Part shown: piece by piece, positions 27,601-36,721 of the stretch
Layout of the letters: each line of letters opens with the position of its first letter
How positions within the stretch are numbered: the first letter of the stretch is position 1
Assembly (NCBI GenBank): GCA_947167965.1
Contig: CAMVJW010000009.1
Span: 1-60,643 of the forward strand
Origin: an uncultured Clostridia bacterium
GTDB taxonomy: Bacteria > Bacillota > Clostridia > TANB77 > CAG-508
DNA length: 60,643 nucleotides
Reading direction: 5' to 3'
Notes under the pieces: generated by a model
Database searches by the model: none
What the model was told of the DNA's origin: nothing
Seen by the model: the letters and a program-made list of their open reading frames with translations, nothing else
Program-made: the position numbers and the translations under genes

Positions 27601-28955
27601 GTATTTTTTGGTGTAATTTCTACAACTGGTTGTTCTGTTGCTACTTCTGAAATTAATAATTTCTTTTCATTAGTTTTATAGTTTCCTTTAAAACTAATTG
27701 ATATCTCGTCGGTTTTTATATCATCTGAAGGTATTGATATATAAAACTCTTTATTTACATAATTTGAAACATTTTGATTTGATAGTTTATTTCCATCTTT
27801 ATCAGAAAAATATGCATGCTCATTTGCATTATCATTAATATAAATTTTGTTATCTAAAGTATATGCTACTTCAAATTTTTTGCTTATACTAATTGGTCCT
27901 ACAATACTTACTTCATCACCAGCAACAAGTTGTTCTACTAATTCTGCTTTATTTGGATTTGCTGGATTAATCACTAAAGGATTTCCTGTTTGAGTTGTTG
28001 GTTCTTGAGAATCATTTGCTGCATCTATTAAATACCAACATAAAATTGTTGCCATTTCTTGTTTCCATTTTCCAACTTCAACATCTACTCCTCCGTTTGC
28101 AGTTACTTTATATGATTTCATAGGTTCAAATGCATTTGTCTCAGGATTTTTCCAATATAATTCTAATCCATTTTCTTTTACATTAAATACTTGACTATTT
28201 GTTTCATTATTATCCAAGTAGTTTGTAAAATGCCATAAAGCAGCTTGTTCTGCAGATTCTATTAAATCATCTGTAATATCTACTTGAACTATATTTGCAT
28301 TTGCATCTGCATAAATATAACCATCTAAAGCATCATGAGATACTATATTTGAGTAATTGTATTTATCTCCTTCTTTATGTCTATATATATATCTATAATC
28401 ATTAACTTGATTACCATAAAAATCATGATTATCATATACAATTCCAGCTCTTGCAAGTAATGCTTCTTTTTGAGTTTTTCTTTCATTTTCAGAAACATTA
28501 TAAGATACATACATATTATCTAAAATCCACAAAATCTGTTTTAAATATTTGCTATTTCCAATATTACTATATACCTTATTTTCATGTTTTTTTAATTGCT
28601 CTATATCTGTGTTTAAATTAAAACTACTTGTATATGTAGCAGGTGTTCCAATAGTATTGGTACTCCATGATGCTCCTACATTTGCATTTAAACAAAAATA
28701 ATTAGTTTTAATTCTATTATTCTCTTCTGAATAAATTTGGAAAATAGGTTTCCCATTTGAATCTGTTGTTCCATTATTTGCACGACTATTATATGCATAT
28801 CTGTTAACAGGTGATCCATTTACATATCTATCTTCTGCAAGTTTTAATGTAATTGATTCATTTGCATTTAATGCTAAACTTGATGTACTTGCAAATACTA
28901 TAACAGATATTAATAATGTACTTACTACTTTTATTACGTTTTTTGTTATTTTCAT
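24690..28955 (-). CDS. Giant thioester-domain surface adhesin, shorter paralogue
   Basis: 1421 residues from ATG 28955. Signal peptide (STLLISVIVFASTSSLALNA). N-terminal thioester domain (about 30-330) with the reactive Cys in NYFCLNAN and partner Gln in EQAALWHFTNY, a covalent host-ligand binding chemistry known in Gram-positive adhesins. Four DUF11-like modules follow, each opening with a D-L-x-L-x-K signature (FDLALRKAIT, FDLALQKYIT, VDLALTKFIA, FDLSLLKYVT) and preceded by an acidic EDDDDFE-type string. It ends with a membrane helix (TGLGLNIIMYASIGLVLLLV) and KKFVL, with no LPXTG, so anchoring is by membrane insertion. Paralogue of the next gene. Confidence 0.9.
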   Translation of the reverse strand: MKITKNVIKVVSTLLISVIVFASTSSLALNANESITLKLAEDRYVNGSPVNRYAYNSRANNGTTDSNGKPIFQIYSEENNRIKTNYFCLNANVGASWSTNTIGTPATYTSSFNLNTDIEQLKKHENKVYSNIGNSKYLKQILWILDNMYVSYNVSENERKTQKEALLARAGIVYDNHDFYGNQVNDYRYIYRHKEGDKYNYSNIVSHDALDGYIYADANANIVQVDITDDLIESAEQAALWHFTNYLDNNETNSQVFNVKENGLELYWKNPETNAFEPMKSYKVTANGGVDVEVGKWKQEMATILCWYLIDAANDSQEPTTQTGNPLVINPANPNKAELVEQLVAGDEVSIVGPISISKKFEVAYTLDNKIYINDNANEHAYFSDKDGNKLSNQNVSNYVNKEFYISIPSDDIKTDEISISFKGNYKTNEKKLLISEVATEQPVVEITPKNTPFSLVVNTGKTKYFDLALRKAITKISDKNGNAKTIKNEDGKDADRQLNINTNTISSDGTATYNHRKDPVVIENGDTITYTISVYNEGDIAGYATSIVDKLPKGVILKEYNKSKTTSGTVNGKIYHYTANNNDSSSISYTYNYNPTTNEITFTGDGTLNEYKGTDKTDKVTFDVECVVTETPSTSTNKYFTNIAYISEAKNKETNKVVEQDRDSSTNNKPSAKQETSGNKYNENNDAYHGGNNHNGDNNKDVYKDGTNNNDYFMGREDDDDFEIVVLKPAEFDLALQKYITSITSEDGKSNKKGRNEPKINTSKLYDRSASTAEYIQDKSFIQVKSGDYVTYTFTVYNEGDVDGKVETITDNIPTGLEFAYVTENDGKTLTFCDSKGNSTKREVNNEIYQLVTKNNAYWSLDSKEDETDPNKKKLKMDSFNGEETVSISCDVAKYLGGQNKVLTAYDREMDKNKDGSNLSKVSVTVVLRVSAKNGSGVSIRNEAAITKATDTEGNVQDVDPLKDRDSQTNQWPGKDGDKKYQDDEDFDNIVLGKVDLALTKFIAAVSQDTEITDGEYITADKNQGSKQNPYLRATKVNTKELRDNENCHDATYIMVKDPLTVPAQSYVLYNIRVYNEGEVDVYAGEVTDHLPEYLDFVECDFNKNIGWTVGLDGKTIKTSYLSYEKDKDNILKAFDKKNDNGEGSGLDYKELQVICRVNEKAPTNTNIVNIAEVTKYEDEEGDPLPDDIDSTPDNVDKQNEDDDDYEVVLIKTFDLSLLKYVTDVIVTEDGKTVATQTGNVGNDDTDIIPKVEVNRKKLDSTVVKFGFTIKITNEGEIAGYAKEITDYVPEGLKFYSEDNEGWTDEGNNVISTRLLENTFLQPGESAEVKVILRWINGTTNLGLKTNIAEISEDFNYEGVPDIDSVPDNKKAGEDDIDSAPVLLSIKTGLGLNIIMYASIGLVLLLVFGTGIKLIKKFVL

Positions 28956-29051
28956 ATATAATTCCATTCCTTCCCTAAAGGCATTTATATTTAGATAATA
29001 ATTAAATCTTCTAAACTACACCTTATTTTTGCATATTATTAGCTATACTAT

Positions 29052-29097
29052 ATTTTACTATTAGTTTATGTTTTTTTCAATATCCCAATAGTAAAAT
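29052..29097 (-). promoter_or_regulatory. Adhesin promoter within an 11-bp inverted repeat
   Basis: Minus strand TTGAAA (29075-29080), 17-bp spacer, TAAAAT (29052-29057). ATTTTACTATT (29052-29062) and AATAGTAAAAT (29087-29097) are exact inverted repeats; one arm covers the -10 box, suggesting a repressor or activator site. The rest of the 300-bp gap shows only this and the neighbouring terminator. Confidence 0.6.
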
Positions 29098-29212
29098 GAG
29101 GTATTTTTTACTTAAAATATATACAAATTATTGCTATATAAAGCTTTTTAAAACATACATTACAATTATATTACATTTTAATTACAAAATCAATATTTTA
29201 TGTAAATAAAGT

Positions 29213-29251
29213 AAAAAAACTGGTGCATAATCACTTATGCATCAGTTTTTT
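29213..29251 (-). terminator. Rho-independent terminator of second adhesin gene
   Basis: AAAAAACTG-TGCATAA / TTATGCA-CAGTTTTTT hairpin directly 3' of the stop at 29259. Confidence 0.85.
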
Positions 29252-29258
29252 ATTTATT

Positions 29259-32200
29259 TTATAATGTGAATTTTTTTATTATTGAAATTCCTACACCCAT
29301 TATTACTAATATAATCAAGCTTGCTGTAGCATATATTATTATGTTTGTACCTAAACCTGTCTTAATTGATAATAGTACTGGAGCTGAGTCTATATCATCT
29401 TCTCCGGCTTTTCTGTTATCTGGTTCAGAGTCTATATCTGGAACTCCCTCATAGTTAAAGTCTTCTGAAATCTCTGCAATATTTGTTTTTAATCCAAGAT
29501 TATTTGTTCCGTTTATCCATCTTAATATTACTTTAACTTCTGCACTTTCTCCTGGTTGTAAATATGTGTTTTCTAGTAATCTTGTAGAAATCACATTGTT
29601 TCCTTCATCTACCCATCCTTGGTTATCTTCACTATAGAATTTTAATCCATAAGGAACATAGTCAGTTATTTCTTTAGCATAACCTGCTATTTCACCTTCA
29701 TTTGTAATTTTAATAGTATATCCAAATTTAACAACAGTAGAATTTAATTTCTTTTTATTAACTTCAACTTTTGGAATAATATCTGTAGTATCATTTCCTG
29801 TATTTCCTGTTTGAGTTATTTTTGTTTTTCCATCTTCTGTAACAAATACCTCGGTTACATATTTTAATAAACTTAAATCAAAAGTTTTAATTAATACTGT
29901 TTCATAATCATCATCATCTTCGTTACGTTCACTTACATTATCAGGAGTTGAATCTACATCATTTGGTATTGGATTTCCTTCTTCATTTTCATATTTTGTA
30001 ATTTCTGCAACATTAATTATTCTTGTATTTGCAGGTGTTTTTTCATTTAATCTACAAATAATTTGTAAATCTCTATAATCTAATTTAGATCCTTTTCCAT
30101 CATCTTCTGCTTTGTTAAATGCTTTTAATAAGTTTTGTGTTCCATTTTCATGAGATAATTTTGAAGTAGAAATTGTTTTTCCATCAGCTGCAACTTTCCA
30201 TTCCATTTCTTTGTTAAAGTCACAATCAACATAATCTAAATAATATGGTAAATGATCTGTAACTTCTCCTGCATATACATCGGCTTCACCTTCATTGTAT
30301 ACTCTAATATTATATAGTATATAAGATTTTGCTTTTACAAGTAAAGGATCTTTAACCATTGTATAAATTGCATCTGTAGATGTTCCATTTTTTAGTGGTG
30401 TTGTATCTACTTTTGTTGCTCTATTATATGGATTTTCTTTGCTTCCTATGTTTCCATTTTGTGTTAAATATTCTCCATTATCTATTTTTGTATCATCACT
30501 TACTGCTGCTATAAATTTTGTTAATGCTAAATCTACTTTTTTCTTTTTAATTATAACAACTTCCCAATCATCATCATCTTCTTCTCTGTTTTCTACATTT
30601 TTCTTTGTTACATTTTCTGGTTTAGAATCTACATCTTCTGGTATTTTTTCACCATCACTGTTTTCATACACTGTAATTTCTGCTGTATTTACTAATTTTT
30701 TATTATCTGGCGCATTACTATTAATTTGGCAAAGTATTGGTAAATCTTTATAATCTAATCCAGTTCCTTCTCCATTATCCTGTTCTTTATCAAATGCTTT
30801 TAATATCTTATCTTTTCCATTTGCATGTGATAAATATGATGTTTTTACAGTTTTTCCATCTGTTCCAAGTTTCCATCCATAATTATCGTTAAATTCACAA
30901 TCTACAAAATCTAGATAATTTGGTAAGTAATCTGCTACTTCTCCTGCATATACATCTACTTCACCTTCATTATATACTCTTATGTTATATAATACATAAG
31001 ATTTTTCTGGTAATGGTAGTGGATCTTTTACTCTTGTATATATTGCATCTGTTGCAGTTTCATTTTTTAGAGGAGTTGTATCTACTTTTGTTGCTCTATT
31101 ATACGGATTATTTTTACTTCCAATGTTTCCATTTGGTGTTAAGTATTCTCCATTATCTATATTTACATCTTCACTTACTGCTGTTATAAATTTTGTTAAT
31201 GCTAAGTCAACATGTTTTTTCTTTATTTGAACAACTTCCCAGTCGTCATCATCTTCTTCTCTATTTTCTACATTTTTCTTTGTAACATTTTCTGGTTTAG
31301 AATCTATATCTTTTGGTAATTCTTTACCATCTTCATCTTCATATTTTGTAATTTCAGCAGTATTTATAATTTTTGTTTTTTCTGGAGCATTTGATTTTAC
31401 TCTTGCAAGAATTTGTAGATCTCTATAATCTAATTTAGATCCTTTTCCATCATCTGCTTCTTTATCAAATGCTTTTAATTTTTTATCAACACCATTTTTA
31501 CTTGATAAATATGAAGTTTTTACAGTTTTACCATCTGCTCCAACAGACCATCCCATATTTTTATTAAAGTCACAATCAACATAACTTAAATAACTTGGTA
31601 AATAATCTTTTACTTCTCCTGCATATACATCTACTTCACCTTCATTATATACTCTTATGTTATATAATACATAAGCTTCTTCTGGTACAGTTAGTGGATC
31701 TTTTACTCTTGTGTATATTGCTGTTGTAGCTGATCCATCTTTTAATGGTGTAGTATTTACTTCTGTTGCTCTATTATATGGATTTTCTTTGCTTCCAATA
31801 TTTCCATTTGGTGTTAAATATTCTCCATCATCTATTTTTGCATCTAAACTAACTGCAGCTATGAATTTTGTTAATGCTAAATCAACTTTTCCTAAAACTA
31901 TTCTGTCAAAATCTTCATCATCTTGATATTTTTTATCTCCATCTTTACCTGGCCATTGATTTGTTTGAGAATCTCTGTCTGTTAGTGGATCATCTTCAGG
32001 AGTATAATCTTGAATGTTTCCATCAAGGTCTTTAGTTTCAGTAATAGCTGCTTCATTTCTTATAACTCTTCCTGTTCCATCTTCAGAATCTACTCTTAAA
32101 ACTAATTGTACTGTTAATGAATCTAATCCAACTCCATTAAAGTTAGGATCTTTGCTCTTATCAAATGGTTTTAAGTTGTTTTTGTTATCTAAGTAAGTTG

Positions 32201-35200
32201 AAACATCACATGTAACACTAATTGTGTTTTCTCCATTATATTTATCAAATTTATTGTTTCCATTTTCTTTATCTATTGACCAATTAGTATTAGTTGAAGA
32301 TACTAAATTGTATAATTCACTAGAAACTTCAACTTCTTGTGTTTCTCCTTTTGAATTATATAATGTTAATGTTTTATTATCTCCCTTAGGACTTACAAAT
32401 TGTACTCCTTCTGGAATATTATCTGTTATTTTATTAACAAATCCTTCTATTTCACCTTCATTATATACAGTGAAATTATAAACTACATAATTACCATTTT
32501 TTACTTTTATTGGATTTTTGTCTTGTATATAATCTGCAGTTGTTTTTTCTCCGCTAGCTAATTCCTTTGTATTTATTATTGGAGCTTTTCTTCCACCTTT
32601 AGATTCAAATTTGTCTGTATATACATTTGAAATATATTTTTGAATAGCAAAATCATAAACTTTATTTTTAATTACAACTACTTCAAAGTCATCATCATCT
32701 TCTTGACCAGCAAAATAGTCATCATTATTTAATCCATCTGTATATACATCTTTTTGTGTATTTGAACCATGATATCCTGTATATTTGTCTCCATAATTAA
32801 CTTGATTTTCTGTTGGATTTTTGTCTGTTCTTGAATCTCTATCTTCAACAACTTCTATATTTTTTTCTGAATTAATTGCTTTTGTTATATATGCTATATT
32901 TGTTAAATATGCATTTTTAGAAGTTGATGGATTTTTAACTACTTCACAATCTATTTCTATTTTTTCTTGTGATAAAACACTTCCTGGTTGTTCATTATAT
33001 GGTGTTAAAATGTTTTTACTTATATTTGTAAAAGTTATAGTGTTATCTTCTGGATTATAAGTATATTCGTATTTTACATTACCTTTTTCATATACTCCTG
33101 TAGTGATATTTTTTTCTGTATAATCTTTTAGAGTTAACCCTTGTGGTAATTTATCAACAATTGTTTCAGCATATCCTGCAATGTTTCCTTCATTATATAC
33201 TGATACAGTGTATGTTATTACATCACCTTTTTCAACTACAACTGGATCTTTTCTATGATTATATGTTGCAGTTCCATTGTCTAATATTGTATCTGATATA
33301 ACATTTACATTTCTTTTTGCAATATCCCCTGCTTCGTTTATTATATCTTTTCCTTCAATTTTTGTTATATTTTTTCTTAGAGCTAAATCGAATACTTTAT
33401 ATGTGTTTTCTATTCTATAACCTTGTTTAGCATTTCCTGTAATTACTTTTTCATAATTTGCAATTTCAATTTCGTCTATAGTATAAACTATTTCTTTTCC
33501 ATTTTTGTATTTGTCTAAATCAGTAAATGTGTATTTCCAGTTTCCATCTGTACCCACTCTAACTTGTTGTCTTTTTACTTCTGTACCATCTCCATATAAA
33601 ACTAATTCTATATATTCTGGTCTTTTATTTGCTTTGTTATCTCTGTCATTCCATACTTTTTCTACTGGAATACTTACTTTTTCAGGTGCATGTGTATTTG
33701 TAATAATAAATCCATCTTGTTTATTTCCTGCAATTTGAGAATCATAATCTACAATTACTGTTTCTTCTTTAATATTATAGTTTATTTCAACACCTTTTTC
33801 ATATTTTGGTAAATTTGTAAATACATATTTCCAGTTATTATTAGTATTTAAACTTACTGTATCTAGTACAGTGTCTCCTTTAAGTAAAGAAACTCTAATT
33901 GATTCTATTCTCTTACCATCTTGGTTATTTGCATCATTCCATATTTTTTCTACTGGAATATTAATAACTTCTGGTGTATGTTTGTTTGTAATTTTAAATC
34001 CTTCTGTTTTGTTTCCTTCTGTTTCAGTTGTATAATCTGTAATAACTGTTTCTTCTTTTACAGAGTAGTCTATTTCTTTACCTTTTTCGTATTTTGGTAA
34101 ATTTGTAAATACATATTTCCAATTGTTTGCATCATTTAAATCAACTGAATCTACTACTGTATCTCCTTTAAGTAATTGTACTTTAACTTTTTCAACCCTT
34201 TTTCCATCTTGGTTATTTGCATCATCCCAGATTTTTTCTACTGGAATATTTATTACTTCTGGAATATGTTTATTTGTAATTTTATATCCTTCATCTTTAT
34301 TTCCTATTATATCAGTTGTGTAATCTGCAATTACAGTTTCTTCTTTTACTGAATAACTAATTTCAGTACCATTTTCGTATTTTGGCAAATCATTAAATGT
34401 ATGTTTCCAATTATTTGAATCTTTTAATTCAATTGTGTCTATTACTTCATTTCCTTTAAGTAATTGAACTACAACTTTTTCAACCCTTTTTCCATCTTGG
34501 TTGTTTGCATCATTCCATATTTTTTCTACTGGAATGTTTATTTTTTCTGGTGTATGTTTGTTAATAACAGTATATCCTTCTTGCATATTTCCAACTATTT
34601 CAACATCATAGCTACTTGGAGCTCTTGTTTCTCGTACAGTATAATTTATTAATTTACCTTTTGAATATTTTGGTACATTTGTAAACACATGTTGCCAATT
34701 ATTTGCTTGATTCAATGTTATAGTTTGAATAACTACATTACCATTCATAAGTTCAACAATTACTGAATCTGTTCTCTTACCATCTTGGTTATTTGCGTCA
34801 TCCCAGGTTTTGCCAACTGGTACTTCAGTTACCTCTGGAATATGTTTATTTGTAATTTTATATCCATTTGCACTGTCACCTGTAATTACTGTTGTATAAC
34901 CTTCAATTGAATCTATTTCTTTTATTGTATAATTTATAGGAACTCCATTAGCTGTTTTTGGTAAATTTAAAAATACATGTTTCCAATTATTTGATTCATT
35001 TAATGTAACAGTTTGTACTACAGTATCTCCATTCATTAAGCTAACACTAATTGAACCAGGTCTTTTACCATCTTGGTCATCTGCGTCATCCCATATTTTT
35101 TCTACTTCAACACCTGTTAATTCTGCAGTAACTTCTAATGTAAATGTTTTATTTTTAGGAGTTACTTCAACTACAGGTTGCTCTGTACCATTTGTATATA

Positions 35201-36485
35201 CCCATAATCTTTTTTCATTTATTTTATAAGAACCCGAAAACCCTATATTTATATTCTTTTCACTTATATTTGCACTAGGAACTGCTACATAGAAATCAGT
35301 TCCTACATAATTTGATACTTTTTGATTAGATTTTTTCTTTCCTTCTGAATCTGAAATATAAGCTCCTTCACCATTAACTGAAATACTATTTGCTAAAGTA
35401 TATGCTGTACTATTTTGTTCATCTAGTCTAATTGGACCAACAACATAATATGATGTTCCATTTACTATTTTTTCTTCAACATTAGCTTTATTTGGTGCTT
35501 CTGGTGTTACTGTAAGTGGTACTTCTGATGATGATGTTTCACCAGCATGAGCCTCTGCACTATCAATTAAATACCAACATAGAATAGTAGCCATTTCTTG
35601 TTTCCATTCGCCAACATTAACCCAATTATCTTCTATATAAGTTTTTACTTTATATGTATCTCCATCTAATGCTACCCATTGGCTTGTATTTACATTGCTA
35701 CCATTTGAACATAATAGTTTTAATCCATTACTTCTAACATTATATTTTTCATTTGCCGCTGTTGGATTTGATTTATAGTTTGTGTAATACCAAAGTGCTG
35801 CTTGTTCTGCAACTTCTACTAATTCATCTGGTATTTCAACTTGTACTAATTGCCCATTTTCATCTAAATAGGCATATCCACTCATTTTAGCATCGCTAGA
35901 TACAATACTAGAATAATTATATTGGTTTGGTTTGTAATGATATTTTGTGTATTCTTCTTCATTACCATAAAAATCTAAATTATCATATTTTAATCCTGCT
36001 TTAGCAAGCAATGCTCTTTTTTGAGCAAGACGGCTTGAGCTAGATACATTACTTGACACATACATATTATCTAAAATCCATAAAATTTGATTTAGATATC
36101 TGCTATTTCCAATATTACTATATACAGGGTTTGTGTTATTTTTTAGTTGTGCAAGATCAGATTGTAAACCCAAATCATAACTTTTATTGTAATTTACAGT
36201 TGTATTTCCAATTGATCCGTTTCTCCAACTATCACCTGCATCTGCATTTAAACAAAAATAATTTGTTTTATTTGTATTTGACATTATTTGAAATATTGGT
36301 TTACCTGTATTTGGTCGTAAATTATATGCATAACCATCTTTATATTGCCCATTTGTATATCTCAAATATGAAAGAAACAAGCTTGCTGAATTACTATTTG
36401 CAGCATTACTTAAACTTGCCTTCATGAATACTATCATCATTAGTGAAATAATTAAAATTTTAATTATAATTTTTTTGGTTTTCAT
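29259..36485 (-). CDS. Giant thioester/Cna-B/DUF11 surface adhesin
   Basis: 2408 residues from ATG 36485 (SD GGAGG). Signal peptide, then a thioester domain with Cys in NYFCLNADAG and Gln in EQAALWYYTNY. Six Cna-B modules of about 95 residues follow (opening IPVEKIWNDANNQDGKR, closing GYKITNKH); these usually form Lys-Asn isopeptide bonds that stiffen a stalk. Six DUF11-like modules come next, three nearly identical (VDLALTKFI(A/T)AVS), each followed by an EDDDD acidic string. The C-terminal 150 residues are nearly identical to the shorter paralogue, with a membrane helix and KKFTL end and no LPXTG. The isopeptide and thioester chemistry is inferred from family residues. Confidence 0.92.
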   Translation of the reverse strand: MKTKKIIIKILIISLMMIVFMKASLSNAANSNSASLFLSYLRYTNGQYKDGYAYNLRPNTGKPIFQIMSNTNKTNYFCLNADAGDSWRNGSIGNTTVNYNKSYDLGLQSDLAQLKNNTNPVYSNIGNSRYLNQILWILDNMYVSSNVSSSSRLAQKRALLAKAGLKYDNLDFYGNEEEYTKYHYKPNQYNYSSIVSSDAKMSGYAYLDENGQLVQVEIPDELVEVAEQAALWYYTNYKSNPTAANEKYNVRSNGLKLLCSNGSNVNTSQWVALDGDTYKVKTYIEDNWVNVGEWKQEMATILCWYLIDSAEAHAGETSSSEVPLTVTPEAPNKANVEEKIVNGTSYYVVGPIRLDEQNSTAYTLANSISVNGEGAYISDSEGKKKSNQKVSNYVGTDFYVAVPSANISEKNINIGFSGSYKINEKRLWVYTNGTEQPVVEVTPKNKTFTLEVTAELTGVEVEKIWDDADDQDGKRPGSISVSLMNGDTVVQTVTLNESNNWKHVFLNLPKTANGVPINYTIKEIDSIEGYTTVITGDSANGYKITNKHIPEVTEVPVGKTWDDANNQDGKRTDSVIVELMNGNVVIQTITLNQANNWQHVFTNVPKYSKGKLINYTVRETRAPSSYDVEIVGNMQEGYTVINKHTPEKINIPVEKIWNDANNQDGKRVEKVVVQLLKGNEVIDTIELKDSNNWKHTFNDLPKYENGTEISYSVKEETVIADYTTDIIGNKDEGYKITNKHIPEVINIPVEKIWDDANNQDGKRVEKVKVQLLKGDTVVDSVDLNDANNWKYVFTNLPKYEKGKEIDYSVKEETVITDYTTETEGNKTEGFKITNKHTPEVINIPVEKIWNDANNQDGKRIESIRVSLLKGDTVLDTVSLNTNNNWKYVFTNLPKYEKGVEINYNIKEETVIVDYDSQIAGNKQDGFIITNTHAPEKVSIPVEKVWNDRDNKANKRPEYIELVLYGDGTEVKRQQVRVGTDGNWKYTFTDLDKYKNGKEIVYTIDEIEIANYEKVITGNAKQGYRIENTYKVFDLALRKNITKIEGKDIINEAGDIAKRNVNVISDTILDNGTATYNHRKDPVVVEKGDVITYTVSVYNEGNIAGYAETIVDKLPQGLTLKDYTEKNITTGVYEKGNVKYEYTYNPEDNTITFTNISKNILTPYNEQPGSVLSQEKIEIDCEVVKNPSTSKNAYLTNIAYITKAINSEKNIEVVEDRDSRTDKNPTENQVNYGDKYTGYHGSNTQKDVYTDGLNNDDYFAGQEDDDDFEVVVIKNKVYDFAIQKYISNVYTDKFESKGGRKAPIINTKELASGEKTTADYIQDKNPIKVKNGNYVVYNFTVYNEGEIEGFVNKITDNIPEGVQFVSPKGDNKTLTLYNSKGETQEVEVSSELYNLVSSTNTNWSIDKENGNNKFDKYNGENTISVTCDVSTYLDNKNNLKPFDKSKDPNFNGVGLDSLTVQLVLRVDSEDGTGRVIRNEAAITETKDLDGNIQDYTPEDDPLTDRDSQTNQWPGKDGDKKYQDDEDFDRIVLGKVDLALTKFIAAVSLDAKIDDGEYLTPNGNIGSKENPYNRATEVNTTPLKDGSATTAIYTRVKDPLTVPEEAYVLYNIRVYNEGEVDVYAGEVKDYLPSYLSYVDCDFNKNMGWSVGADGKTVKTSYLSSKNGVDKKLKAFDKEADDGKGSKLDYRDLQILARVKSNAPEKTKIINTAEITKYEDEDGKELPKDIDSKPENVTKKNVENREEDDDDWEVVQIKKKHVDLALTKFITAVSEDVNIDNGEYLTPNGNIGSKNNPYNRATKVDTTPLKNETATDAIYTRVKDPLPLPEKSYVLYNIRVYNEGEVDVYAGEVADYLPNYLDFVDCEFNDNYGWKLGTDGKTVKTSYLSHANGKDKILKAFDKEQDNGEGTGLDYKDLPILCQINSNAPDNKKLVNTAEITVYENSDGEKIPEDVDSKPENVTKKNVENREEDDDDWEVVIIKKKKVDLALTKFIAAVSDDTKIDNGEYLTQNGNIGSKENPYNRATKVDTTPLKNGTSTDAIYTMVKDPLLVKAKSYILYNIRVYNEGEADVYAGEVTDHLPYYLDYVDCDFNKEMEWKVAADGKTISTSKLSHENGTQNLLKAFNKAEDDGKGSKLDYRDLQIICRLNEKTPANTRIINVAEITKYENEEGNPIPNDVDSTPDNVSERNEDDDDYETVLIKTFDLSLLKYVTEVFVTEDGKTKITQTGNTGNDTTDIIPKVEVNKKKLNSTVVKFGYTIKITNEGEIAGYAKEITDYVPYGLKFYSEDNQGWVDEGNNVISTRLLENTYLQPGESAEVKVILRWINGTNNLGLKTNIAEISEDFNYEGVPDIDSEPDNRKAGEDDIDSAPVLLSIKTGLGTNIIIYATASLIILVIMGVGISIIKKFTL
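33385..35130 (-). repeat. Six Cna-B coding repeats (about 285-290 bp each)
   Basis: Within the larger adhesin. Units 3 to 5 are the most alike at DNA level (recurrent GGAATATTTATTACTTC and CCATCTTGGTT blocks on the plus strand), pointing to recent internal duplication. Unit 6 is the most diverged (KVWNDRDNKANKRPEY). Confidence 0.85.
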
Positions 36486-36516
36486 AAAGTTCCTCCGTAT
36501 TAATTTTTTCCCTTCC

Positions 36517-36546
36517 ATTTTATCACTTTTTACCATATTTTGTCAA
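36517..36546 (-). promoter_or_regulatory. Candidate promoter for second adhesin
   Basis: Minus strand TTGACA (36541-36546), 18-bp spacer, TAAAAT (36517-36522), 32 bp before the start codon. Confidence 0.65.
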
Positions 36547-36721
36547 TATTTTAAGCTAATTTGCACCATAATTTTTTTACATAATTATTTTCTTTATAAT
36601 TTATTTCAATAATTATTCCTTTTATCTTAATTTCAATATTCAATTTTAAAATTTTATTTATCTGTCATATTTATATTTTTTGTTTTATATAATTTAACGA
36701 TGTGATTTGGAGGATGTTTCA

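Noticed and set aside
24690..36485. LPXTG sortase signals on the large adhesins
   Set aside because: No LPXTG-like motif precedes the C-terminal membrane helix in either protein.
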